Origin: Halanaerobiaceae bacterium
GTDB taxonomy: Bacteria > Bacillota > Halanaerobiia > Halanaerobiales > DTU029
Length of the DNA stretch: 7,916 bases
NCBI GenBank assembly: GCA_012521855.1
Contig: JAAYLO010000159.1
Span: 1 to 7,916 of the forward strand
Direction: 5' to 3'
Positions 1 to 6,786 of the stretch are shown here, piece after piece (position 1 is the first letter of the stretch; the number at the start of each line of letters is the position of its first letter). The position numbers and the translations under genes were made by a program. The notes below the pieces were generated by a model that saw only the letters and a list, made by a program, of their open reading frames with translations, searched no databases and was not told the origin of the DNA.

Positions 1-831
1 ATGATTGTTTTCCGTTCTCCAGTTGTTTCTCTGATGCCTGATTTAACTCCCAGTAACTTAAGGAGCAAGGCAAACGGGCTGATAAATTTTATGGGTGGAG
101 TCGGTGCTGCAGTATCACTATATTTTGGGGCTTTTTTATATAATATTGATCCTTCCATCCCCTTTATCTTTTTCTCTATAGTACTAGTAATAATCATATT
201 ATTATATTTGTGGAAAATAAAGGAGCCGGAGCAGGTTGAAAAAGAGGAGAAGATGAATCTGATAACAATCATAAAGGATATCTTCAAATTGCTTGACAGG
301 AATATACTGTTTATCTTACTGGCTATTTTCTTCTGGTTCTTCGGCTTTTCTGGTGTAGAGACATTTTTCACACTCTATGGCAAAAACTTTTTATATATCA
401 GCGAAAGCCTTGCTTCACAGAGATTAGCATTTTTCTCTGTCAGCTTTCTCCTATTAGCTATTCCCAGCGGTTATCTGGCCTCAAAGATTGGGAGGAAAAG
501 GACAATATGTACAGGAATAAGCGGTTTGTTGCTGGTTTTTATATTACTCATTTATTTACGAAATATAAATCATATAACATATTGCCTCTTGCTCGGCGGT
601 GTTTTCTGGGCTTTAATAAATATTAATTCCTATCCCATGATTGTTGATTCTTCTGAAGGGAAGATAGGGACCCTGACCGGTATTTATTATTTCTTTTCAA
701 CCTTACCGGCTATTCTCTCACCAATGGTAGTCGGGAAAATAATAGAAATGGCAGGTTACGGTACACTGTTTATCACTGCAAGTATATCTCTGATCCTCTC
801 ATTATTTTTCATGATTAAAGTAAAACAATAA
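1..831 (+). CDS. MFS transporter, 5'-truncated by window edge (GPH/SLC45-like sugar-type)
   Basis: C-terminal 276 residues of a 12-helix Major Facilitator Superfamily carrier. The ATG at base 1 is almost certainly an internal Met: the reading frame is open to the window edge and the family is normally over 400 residues. The frame opens with the block RSPVVSLMPDLTP followed by LRSKANG (residues 5-26), which in GPH/SLC45-like carriers sits after TM4. About eight hydrophobic helices follow (roughly 26-48, 53-73, 101-120, 141-160, 168-186, 191-210, 222-244, 252-272), matching TM5-12. A charged central loop lies at 72-98 and the cytoplasmic MFS signature GYLASKIGRKR at 157-167. The likely role is cation-coupled uptake of a sugar or similar small solute across the cytoplasmic membrane; the substrate cannot be read from the sequence. 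A probable terminator and a new promoter separate it from the arg operon, so it is probably not co-transcribed. Confidence 0.85.
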   Translation: MIVFRSPVVSLMPDLTPSNLRSKANGLINFMGGVGAAVSLYFGAFLYNIDPSIPFIFFSIVLVIIILLYLWKIKEPEQVEKEEKMNLITIIKDIFKLLDRNILFILLAIFFWFFGFSGVETFFTLYGKNFLYISESLASQRLAFFSVSFLLLAIPSGYLASKIGRKRTICTGISGLLLVFILLIYLRNINHITYCLLLGGVFWALININSYPMIVDSSEGKIGTLTGIYYFFSTLPAILSPMVVGKIIEMAGYGTLFITASISLILSLFFMIKVKQ

Positions 832-853
832 GTGTAATTATAAAAATAACCGG

Positions 854-889
854 AACTGTATTTAAACAGCATTTATGCAGTTTTTTTTT
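854..889 (+). terminator. probable intrinsic terminator of the MFS gene
   Basis: AACTGTAT (854-861) can pair with ATGCAGTT (875-882), with one G-U wobble, around a 13-nt loop. It is followed by an uninterrupted run of nine T (881-889). It lies 22 bp after the MFS stop codon and just before the argC promoter. The stem is short and AT-rich, so it may be a weak or leaky terminator. Confidence 0.5.
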
Positions 890-898
890 AAAAAAATA

Positions 899-916
899 CT
901 TGAATAGTTATGCAAA
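899..916. promoter_or_regulatory. ARG box, ArgR/AhrC operator over the argC -35
   Basis: The core TGAAT-AGTT-ATGCA (901-914) matches the known ARG-box consensus TGAAT-wwww-ATTCA at 9 of 10 arm positions, and the spacing is correct for the 18-bp operator bound by the arginine repressor. It overlaps the -35 hexamer, so ArgR with bound arginine would block RNA polymerase. The decamer TGAATAGTTA recurs exactly at the argG promoter (7733-7742). Binding is inferred from the match; argR itself is not in the window. Confidence 0.7.
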
Positions 917-928
917 AATGTGTATAAT
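900..928 (+). promoter_or_regulatory. argC operon promoter (sigma-A type)
   Basis: The -35 element is TTGAAT (900-905) and the -10 element is a perfect TATAAT (923-928), separated by exactly 17 bp. The start site would be near 935, giving a leader of only about 28 nt before the argC ATG at 963. That leaves no room for a T-box or attenuator. The -35 element is covered by the ARG box at 899-916. Confidence 0.8.
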
Positions 929-962
929 AATACATATCAAATGAAAAATGGAGATGAGTAGT

Positions 963-2015
963 ATGATAAAGTTCAGTATTGTAGGGACAACAGGTTATGT
1001 GGGTATTGAATTATTGCGTTTACTTCAACAGCACCCTGAAGCTGAAGCAGCCTGTCTTATATCAAACAGCCAGGCCGGAAAAGCTCTTGTTGATTTATAC
1101 CCTCAATTCAGGGATTCAAAGTTTTCCGGGTGCAGACTGGTAAATTATGAGGAAGCAGATCTTTCTGATACTGATATTGTTTTTACTGCTCTGCCCCATG
1201 GGGTATCACAGGATATTGTAGCAGAACTTTATAATAAAGGGCTGAAGATAATCGATATGAGCGGTGATTTCCGTTATACTGATACAGCTGTATATGAAAA
1301 ATGGTACAATGAGAAACACAAATACCCTAAGCTTAATGAAAAGGCAGTATTTGGTTTGGTGGAGCTGAATCGTGAAAAAATAAGAAAGGCAGATCTAATT
1401 GCCAATCCTGGCTGTTATGTTACCGCATCTTTATTGGGATTGATTCCGCTTGTAACAAAAAATATTATTGATCTGGACAATATAATCATTGATGCCAAAT
1501 CAGGTGTAAGCGGAGCGGGTAAGAGCCTGAAGATTACCAATTTGTTTAATGAAGTACATGAAAACATGAAGGCATATAATGTAGCCACACACCGGCATAC
1601 TTCTGAAATTGAAAATGTTCTGTCTGAACTCTGCGGGAGAAAAGGTTCTGAAGGAATACAGGTTTTATTTACACCACATCTTATACCAATCAAGCGGGGA
1701 ATACTGGCAACTATTTATGTGGATTTGAAGGATAAATACAGCCAGGAGGAGATAATGAAAATATATCAGGAGTATTATCAGGGAGAACCCTTTGTACAGA
1801 TACTTGAAGATGAGATGCCGGAGATAAAACAGGTAGTTGGTTCAAATTATTGCCTGATCGGATTAAAATATGACCCGAGAACTGATAAACTGATAATAAT
1901 TACAGCACTGGATAATATGGTAAAAGGGGCTGCCGGCCAGGCTATACAGAATATGAATGTGATTTTTGGTATAAAAGAAAATACTGGTCTGGAAGCAAGG
2001 GCTGTATATCCGTAA
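963..2015 (+). CDS. argC: N-acetyl-gamma-glutamyl-phosphate reductase
   Basis: Catalyses the NADPH-dependent reduction of N-acetylglutamyl phosphate to N-acetylglutamate semialdehyde, the third step towards ornithine, in the cytosol. The N-terminus carries the nucleotide-binding glycine motif GTTGYVGIELLRLL (residues 8-21). The catalytic cysteine is Cys151 in ANPGCYVTA, followed by KSGVSGAGKS (179-188). The conserved His motif THRHTSEIE (209-217) and the C-terminal KGAAGQAIQNMNVI (321-334) are also present. Length of 350 residues is normal for the family. I chose the ATG at 963: a GGAG at 950-953 lies 9 nt upstream, and the protein then begins MIKFSIVGTTGY as family members do. In-frame ATGs at 948 and 954 would add five or three residues but overlap the ribosome binding site. 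First gene of the argCJBD operon. Confidence 0.97.
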   Translation: MIKFSIVGTTGYVGIELLRLLQQHPEAEAACLISNSQAGKALVDLYPQFRDSKFSGCRLVNYEEADLSDTDIVFTALPHGVSQDIVAELYNKGLKIIDMSGDFRYTDTAVYEKWYNEKHKYPKLNEKAVFGLVELNREKIRKADLIANPGCYVTASLLGLIPLVTKNIIDLDNIIIDAKSGVSGAGKSLKITNLFNEVHENMKAYNVATHRHTSEIENVLSELCGRKGSEGIQVLFTPHLIPIKRGILATIYVDLKDKYSQEEIMKIYQEYYQGEPFVQILEDEMPEIKQVVGSNYCLIGLKYDPRTDKLIIITALDNMVKGAAGQAIQNMNVIFGIKENTGLEARAVYP

Positions 2016-2064
2016 ATTAAGGCTATAGTCCAGAGAGATTAAGCCGGGATTGAGGAAATGATTT

Positions 2065-2073
2065 AAAGGAGGT
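2065..2073 (+). promoter_or_regulatory. strong ribosome binding site of argJ
   Basis: AAAGGAGGT is a near-perfect anti-Shine-Dalgarno match. Its GGAGG ends 9 nt before the ATG at 2082, which fixes the argJ start. It lies in the 66-bp argC-argJ gap, the largest gap inside the operon. I see no terminator or convincing promoter in that gap. Confidence 0.8.
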
Positions 2074-2081
2074 ATATTGAA

Positions 2082-3320
2082 ATGTTTGAAAAAAAAGATA
2101 TAAAAACAGGATTAGAGGAGATTCCGGGAGGGATTACTGCTCCTGTGGGATTTCTGGCTGCAGGCATTGCCTGCGGTATTAAAAAAAGCGGGAAAAAAGA
2201 TCTGGCTTTAATATATAGTGAGACTCCTGCAGCGGGAGCTGCTGTTTTTACTACCAACAAATTTAAGGCAGCACAGGTTTTGTTATCAATGGAAAAAATA
2301 AAGGATCATAATATCAGGGCTATTCTGATAAATAGCGGCAATGCCAATTCATGTACAGGGGAAAAGGGGATGGAAGATGCCAGAGAGCTCATTTCATTTC
2401 TTGCAGAAAAGCTTTCAGTTGATGAAAGTGAGATTCATCTTTCATCTACAGGTATTATTGGTGAATTATTACCAGTGGAAAAAATGAAAAAAGGCATTGA
2501 AGAAATAACCCCTCTCTTGAGTAAAGGCGGGTCACAGGATGCTGCTGAAGCTATTTTAACAACGGATAAGAGAATAAAAGAAATTGCCTTTAGATTCTTA
2601 CTGCCCTCAAGCCGCCGGGAAGTTAAAATAGGGGCCATGGCCAAAGGCTCAGGGATGATCCACCCTGATCTGGCCACAATGCTGGCTTTTATCACAACTG
2701 ATATATCAATAGACAAATCACTATTGCAATCAGCCTTGAGAGAGGCAGTAAATAAATCCTTTAATAGAATCAGTGTTGATGGTGATCAAAGTACAAATGA
2801 CACTGTTTTTCTGCTGGCAAATGGAAGGGCGGGTAATAAAAAAATAAAGGAAAAAGATGAAGACTATTATGCTTTTCTTGATGCCCTTAAGGAAACTGCA
2901 GTTTTTCTGGCTAAATCTATTGTTCTGGATGGTGAAGGTGCTACCCGTTTTATTACCATCAGGATTATACAGGCCAGGAATGAAGAAGAGGCTGTTATTG
3001 CCGCCCGGCAGATAGCAAATTCCAATCTTGTAAAAACTGCCTGTTTTGGCGGGGATCCAAATTGGGGAAGGATTACAATGGCACTGGGTTCTTCAAAAAT
3101 TGATTTTGATGAAAACAAAGTATCTGTAGCAATAAATAAAGTAGAGCTCTTCAGTAATGGGAAACCCTCTTATCATTATAAGGATAGCCTGTCTGATTTA
3201 ATTAAAACAGGAGATATATTGATTGAAATAAATCTTAATCAGGGTGAGAGTACAGCGGAGTTCTGGACGTCAGATTTAAGTTATGATTATATAAAGATAA
3301 ATGCAGAATATCATACATAG
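2082..3320 (+). CDS. argJ: glutamate N-acetyltransferase / ornithine acetyltransferase
   Basis: Transfers the acetyl group from N-acetylornithine to glutamate, releasing ornithine and regenerating N-acetylglutamate (the cyclic arginine pathway). Some family members also use acetyl-CoA for the first step; sequence alone does not show which type this is. It is an N-terminal nucleophile enzyme made as a precursor that cleaves itself before a conserved Thr. That Thr is Thr199 in KGSGMIHPDLATML (188-201), giving alpha and beta chains of about 198 and 214 residues. The oxyanion-hole motif STG is at 122-124, AVFTTN at 54-59, NSGNANSCTG at 84-93, and FGGDPNWGR lies in the beta chain. The C-terminus DLSYDYIKINAEYHT is typical. 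Length of 412 residues is normal. The usual TTDT after the alpha-chain helix reads TTDK (160-163), a small departure. Second gene of the operon. Confidence 0.97.
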   Translation: MFEKKDIKTGLEEIPGGITAPVGFLAAGIACGIKKSGKKDLALIYSETPAAGAAVFTTNKFKAAQVLLSMEKIKDHNIRAILINSGNANSCTGEKGMEDARELISFLAEKLSVDESEIHLSSTGIIGELLPVEKMKKGIEEITPLLSKGGSQDAAEAILTTDKRIKEIAFRFLLPSSRREVKIGAMAKGSGMIHPDLATMLAFITTDISIDKSLLQSALREAVNKSFNRISVDGDQSTNDTVFLLANGRAGNKKIKEKDEDYYAFLDALKETAVFLAKSIVLDGEGATRFITIRIIQARNEEEAVIAARQIANSNLVKTACFGGDPNWGRITMALGSSKIDFDENKVSVAINKVELFSNGKPSYHYKDSLSDLIKTGDILIEINLNQGESTAEFWTSDLSYDYIKINAEYHT

Positions 3321-3337
3321 AAAGGGGATGTAAATTG

Positions 3338-4231
3338 ATGGAGAAATATATAAAAAAGGCCTATGTTTTAATTGAAGCCTTACCATATTTTAAGAAATTT
3401 AACGGGAAAATATTTGTAATAAAATACGGCGGCAGTATCATGACAGATGAAAAATTGAAGAGGAACCTGATAGAAGATATAACCCTTTTAAAACATGTAG
3501 GGATCAACCCGGTCATTGTTCACGGCGGAGGACCTGCCATAAATCAGATTCTGGATAGGCTTAATATAAAAAGCAAGTTTATTGACGGCCTGAGGGTTAC
3601 AGATAAAGAGACCATGGAAATAGTTGAAATGGTCCTGGCTGCAAAGATCAACAAAGAAGTAGTCGGGATGATAAATCAAATGAAAGGAAGGGCTGTTGGT
3701 ATTTCCGGAAAAGACGGCGGTTTAATAAAAGCAGTAAAGAAGGTCTTTCCTGGCCGGGATATTGATCTTGGTTATGTAGGAGATGTAGAGAAAATTGATC
3801 CGGCTATCGTTCTGGGCCTCATTGAAGATGGTTATATTCCTGTTATCGCTCCAATCGGTTGTGATGATGAAGGCAATACTTATAATATCAATGCTGATAC
3901 AGTTGCCGGAAAACTGGCAGTTGCTTTAAAAGCAGAAAAGCTGATATATTTAACAGATGTTGACGGAATCAGATATGATCCGGAAGATGAAAACAGCAGG
4001 GTTTCCTCAATATATTTTGATGAAATTGAGCAGTGGATCAAGGAAGGAAAGATACAGGGAGGAATGCTTCCAAAGGTTGAAAGCTGTATGGAAGCTGTTG
4101 AAAATGGCGTGGCCAGAACCCATATTCTGAGCGGTTTGATACCACACCCTCTGTTGCTTGAAATTTTTACTGACCAGGGTGTCGGCACTATGATTTTGAA
4201 GAATCAAAAAATGGAGAGCAATGATATATAA
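3338..4231 (+). CDS. argB: acetylglutamate kinase, arginine-sensitive type
   Basis: Phosphorylates N-acetylglutamate with ATP, the second and usually rate-controlling step of ornithine synthesis. Amino-acid kinase fold motifs are in order: VIKYGGSIM (27-35, Lys29), VHGGGPAIN (61-69), GLRVTD (84-89, Arg86 for substrate), GISGKDGGLI (121-130), YNINADTVAGKLA (182-194), LTDVDGI (205-211) and QGGMLPK (240-246, Lys246). The N-terminal helix KAYVLIEALPYFKKFNGK (7-24) and the C-terminal LLLEIFTDQGVGTMI (272-286) are features of hexameric, arginine-inhibited kinases and are missing from the E. coli type, so feedback inhibition by arginine is inferred. I chose the ATG at 3338, 10 nt after AGGGG (3323-3327). 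The TTG immediately before it, at 3335, is a possible alternative adding one residue. It begins 17 bp after argJ. Confidence 0.97.
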   Translation: MEKYIKKAYVLIEALPYFKKFNGKIFVIKYGGSIMTDEKLKRNLIEDITLLKHVGINPVIVHGGGPAINQILDRLNIKSKFIDGLRVTDKETMEIVEMVLAAKINKEVVGMINQMKGRAVGISGKDGGLIKAVKKVFPGRDIDLGYVGDVEKIDPAIVLGLIEDGYIPVIAPIGCDDEGNTYNINADTVAGKLAVALKAEKLIYLTDVDGIRYDPEDENSRVSSIYFDEIEQWIKEGKIQGGMLPKVESCMEAVENGVARTHILSGLIPHPLLLEIFTDQGVGTMILKNQKMESNDI

Positions 4232-4249
4232 TGAAGGGAGATATTTAGT

Positions 4250-5440
4250 ATGAATCTGGAAGAAATAATGGAAATAGATAAGAAACATTTTATGCCCGTA
4301 TACAGCGGACGTTATCCGCTGGTCATTGAACGGGGTGAAGGAGTCAAAATTTATGGCAAAGACGGCAAGGTGTATTATGACTTTCTGTCCGGTATCGGAG
4401 TAAATGCCCTGGGATATGGGCATAAAAAATTTGTCAATGCTGTTAAGGATCAGATAGATAAGATCATTCATTGTTCAAATTTATATTATACAGAAGCACA
4501 GGCAGAACTTGAGAAAAAACTTGCTGAAAATTCATGTTTTGATAAGATGTTTTTTACAAACAGCGGATCAGAGGCAAATGAAGGGGCTATCAAACTTGTA
4601 AGAAAGTATTATAAGGAAAAAGCAGTGGATAAATTTGAAATAATTACAGCAGACAGGTCATTTCATGGAAGGACTTTGACTACTGTAACAGCTACAGGCC
4701 AGGACAAGTATAAACGGCCATTTACACCACTGCCGGCAGGCTTTAAGTCAGTTCCCTTTAATGATCTCCAGGCTCTGAAAAATGCCATTACTGAAAAGAC
4801 AGCTGCGGTTATGCTTGAACCCATACAGGGTGAAGGCGGTATCTATCCGGCTGACCGGGAGTATCTGGCCGGGTTAAGAAATCTGTGTAATGAAAAGGGA
4901 ATTTTACTGGTCTTTGACGAAGTACAGTGCGGTATTGGCAGGACAGGCAGCCTTTTTGCCTATCAGGAATATGGTGTGGAGCCGGATATTATTACTCTGG
5001 CCAAAGCTCTGGGAGGCGGTATACCTATCGGGGTATTTATGGCTAAAAAAGAAGTTGCCGATGCATTTTCTCCCGGCGATCATGGTACAACCTTCGGCGG
5101 AAATCCCCTGGCCTGCAGAGCCGCTTCAACTATACTCGATATTATTCTGGAAGATGGTTTCCTGGAATCAGTAAGGAAAAAAGGCGAGTTATTTAAGGGT
5201 AAATTGCAGGAACTGGTAAGCAAACATGAGGATCTTCTTGAAGTGAGGGGTCTGGGGCTCATGCTGGCCCTGGAGTTGTCAGAAAACCTCTCTGCAAAGG
5301 AACTGAGCATGGAACTTTTTAAAAAAGGCTTTCTGGTTAATGCCGTACAGGAACATACCCTGAGGTTCCTGCCTCCGCTGGTAATTGAGGAAGAAGATAT
5401 TGATAAACTGATAGGAGCAATAGAAGAGTCAATAGAATAA
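4250..5440 (+). CDS. argD: acetylornithine aminotransferase
   Basis: PLP-dependent class III aminotransferase that converts N-acetylglutamate semialdehyde plus glutamate to N-acetylornithine and 2-oxoglutarate. The PLP-binding lysine is Lys252 in TLAKALGGGIPIG, and Asp223 in VFDEVQCGIGRTG contacts the ring nitrogen. NSGSEANEGAIKL (104-116) binds phosphate, SFHGRT (137-142) packs on the cofactor, EPIQGEGG (190-197) and HGTTFGGNPLACRAA (278-292) complete the site. At 396 residues it is full length. The ATG at 4250 follows AGGGAG (4235-4240) by 9 nt and argB by 18 bp. Relatives may also act on succinyldiaminopimelate in lysine synthesis or on ornithine, but the operon context points to arginine. 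It is the last gene before a strong terminator, so the first transcription unit is argCJBD without argF or argGH. Confidence 0.96.
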   Translation: MNLEEIMEIDKKHFMPVYSGRYPLVIERGEGVKIYGKDGKVYYDFLSGIGVNALGYGHKKFVNAVKDQIDKIIHCSNLYYTEAQAELEKKLAENSCFDKMFFTNSGSEANEGAIKLVRKYYKEKAVDKFEIITADRSFHGRTLTTVTATGQDKYKRPFTPLPAGFKSVPFNDLQALKNAITEKTAAVMLEPIQGEGGIYPADREYLAGLRNLCNEKGILLVFDEVQCGIGRTGSLFAYQEYGVEPDIITLAKALGGGIPIGVFMAKKEVADAFSPGDHGTTFGGNPLACRAASTILDIILEDGFLESVRKKGELFKGKLQELVSKHEDLLEVRGLGLMLALELSENLSAKELSMELFKKGFLVNAVQEHTLRFLPPLVIEEEDIDKLIGAIEESIE

Positions 5441-5442
5441 AT

Positions 5443-5476
5443 AAAAAACACCCATATTTAATTATGGGTGTTTTTT
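5443..5476. terminator. intrinsic terminator of argCJBD
   Basis: A perfect 14-bp stem pairs 5443-5456 (AAAAAACACCCATA) with 5463-5476 (TATGGGTGTTTTTT) around a 6-nt loop, starting 2 bp after the argD stop. The T run serves the + strand, and the A run on the other arm would serve transcription from the opposite side. It closes the arginine operon. Confidence 0.92.
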
Positions 5477-5555
5477 AAAAGGGATTTTTAGAACACTGTA
5501 GAAATAATAGGTAGAAAGAATAAAACATTAAGTCTGCTTATTATGGGAGGTAAAA

Positions 5556-6098
5556 ATGAACAGGAAACAAAACTGGATGATGATTGCTTTGTTTTTTATT
5601 ATACTGATTATCCTGCTGGGCTATTCAAGGTTTAACAGGGATGAGAGCGGTGAAAAAGACATATTTTTAGCAGAATACAATTTTGCTATAAGCCTTCCTG
5701 AAGGATGGAAAGAACTTGCTGATACCAATTTTGATCTGCAGCTTACAAATGGTAAGGCTTATCTCAGTGTGTTTGTTTATTTCAAAAATGAGCTGGCGGA
5801 ATACCAGAGTCCCCTTGATGTTCATGAAGAACATATCGAGGAACTCTTTAGCGGGAGAGAAAATGTCAGGAAATTAAAGGAAGAAAACATTAAAGAACTG
5901 CCTGACAAGGAAATATACTCAGTGTTATATTCTGCAGAATATAAAGGAGTAGAAAATTATTATTACTGCAATTTACTTGATTTTAAAGAAGGATCCGATA
6001 TTTTTTCCTGGATAGTAATAACAACTTTACCATCATACTTTGAGGAGAATAATACTCTTCTGGATGAGATAATAGAAACTGTAAAATGGAAAAAATAA
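5556..6098 (+). CDS. membrane-anchored extracytoplasmic protein, PsbP/DcrB-like, function unknown
   Basis: A 180-residue protein that I cannot assign to a named function. A positively charged N-terminus (MNRKQNW) precedes one hydrophobic helix at about 8-23, and the remaining 155 residues should face outside the cell. There is no lipobox cysteine, so it is a signal anchor or uncleaved signal rather than a lipoprotein. The soluble part begins YNFAISLPEGWKEL (41-54), an opening common in small PsbP-like/DUF1795-like extracytoplasmic domains. It then has a beta strand KAYLSVFVYF (67-76), an acidic helical middle (86-113), further strands, and a C-terminal helix ending TVKWKK. GGGAGGT (5545-5551) lies 5 nt before the ATG. 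The gene stands alone between the arg terminator and the satD promoter. I see no convincing promoter in the 79 bp after the terminator. The PsbP-like assignment rests on pattern only. Confidence 0.8.
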   Translation: MNRKQNWMMIALFFIILIILLGYSRFNRDESGEKDIFLAEYNFAISLPEGWKELADTNFDLQLTNGKAYLSVFVYFKNELAEYQSPLDVHEEHIEELFSGRENVRKLKEENIKELPDKEIYSVLYSAEYKGVENYYYCNLLDFKEGSDIFSWIVITTLPSYFEENNTLLDEIIETVKWKK

Positions 6099-6106
6099 TA
6101 TAATAA

Positions 6107-6136
6107 TTGCTTTTTATAGAAATCCTGTGCTATACT
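6107..6136 (+). promoter_or_regulatory. promoter of the satD-DUF3307 pair (extended -10)
   Basis: TTGCTT (6107-6112) is followed, after 18 bp, by TATACT (6131-6136), preceded by TGC, so the element is an extended -10 (TGn). The start site would be near 6143, only about 20 nt before the satD ATG. It begins 8 bp after the stop of the preceding gene, so the pair can be transcribed independently. Confidence 0.6.
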
Positions 6137-6164
6137 TATATAGAAATGGAGGAAAAAAGCAGCA

Positions 6165-6785
6165 ATGATGAAATATCTTGTTATTACGGGAGATATTATT
6201 GAGTCCAGAAAAAGCGGTATTACTAATGAGATACTGAAAAAAAAACTACTGGAGATTGAATATCCGGATAACCTACTGGCACCCTTTAGATTATCAAGAG
6301 GTGATGAGATCCAGGCTGTATTTAGAGGATATATCTCTTTTCCTGCCATGCTCAGGCAAATACGTTATTTGCTCCGCCCCTTAAAGCTGCGTTTCGGGAT
6401 CGGTTTTGGCGAAATAGAAGAGCAAAGTACTGATAGAAATTCCTGGAATATGAACGGAACCGCCTTTCATTATGCCAGAGAAGCACTGGATATTATCACA
6501 GCTGAGGATTTTTTTCAGACAATATTTTTGAGTAACAGTGATTATGATGAAGCAATAAATACTATTTTGTTATTAATAGATAATTTTCAGAATTCATGGA
6601 CTGAAGCCCAATGGGAAGCAGTCTATTATTACGAAAAATTAGGAACATACAAAAAAGCAGCAGAAAAACTCAATATTGCCTTTCAAAGTATAGGGAAAAG
6701 ATGTAAAGCCGCAAAATGGAGGGAGATAAGATATGCAGAAGATATCATTGACAGGATTATAAAGAATATGTTTAAGGGGGATTAA
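6165..6785 (+). CDS. SatD-family protein with C-terminal HTH
   Basis: A 206-residue cytosolic protein of the SatD family, named after an acid-tolerance locus of Streptococcus mutans; its biochemical role is unknown. The N-terminal domain (1 to about 115) begins YLVITGDIIESRKSG and then shows LSRGDEIQAVF (43-53), LRFGIGFGEI (75-84) and MNGTAFHYAREAL (96-108). This spacing and order resembles class III nucleotide cyclase/palm domains, with Asp10 and Asp47 as possible metal ligands. After a linker, residues about 144-190 (WTEAQWEAVYYYEKLGTYKK onwards, through AAEKLNIAFQSIGKRC) look like a sigma-70 region 4/LuxR-type helix-turn-helix. The start at 6165 lies 12 nt after GGAGG (6148-6152); the ATG at 6168 is further away. 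The DUF3307 gene starts one base after its stop, so the two are translationally coupled. Family assignment is from motif recognition; DNA binding is inferred. Confidence 0.85.
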   Translation: MMKYLVITGDIIESRKSGITNEILKKKLLEIEYPDNLLAPFRLSRGDEIQAVFRGYISFPAMLRQIRYLLRPLKLRFGIGFGEIEEQSTDRNSWNMNGTAFHYAREALDIITAEDFFQTIFLSNSDYDEAINTILLLIDNFQNSWTEAQWEAVYYYEKLGTYKKAAEKLNIAFQSIGKRCKAAKWREIRYAEDIIDRIIKNMFKGD

Positions 6786-6786
6786 T

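Noticed and set aside
1..3. ATG at base 1 as the real start of the MFS gene
   Set aside because: The sequence starts in a motif that normally follows TM4, only eight of twelve helices are present, and there is no upstream sequence to judge a ribosome binding site.
929..962. T-box or other riboswitch leader before argC
   Set aside because: The predicted leader is about 28 nt, too short for any known riboswitch, and there is no antiterminator/terminator structure between promoter and gene.
4007..4471. 154-codon open frame on the minus strand across the argB-argD junction
   Set aside because: It lies opposite two well-supported genes, has no recognisable protein motif and is explained as an antisense shadow.
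4890..5174. 94-codon + strand frame inside argD
   Set aside because: Out-of-frame shadow within a full-length, motif-complete argD; no ribosome binding site of note.
5477..5555. Promoter for the PsbP-like gene
   Set aside because: Several AT-rich hexamers resemble a -10, but none is paired with a good -35 at 16-18 bp, so I do not call one.
5963..6349. 128-codon minus-strand open frame across the satD promoter and 5' end
   Set aside because: Overlaps two supported + strand genes and their promoter, with low-complexity hydrophobic composition and no recognisable motif.
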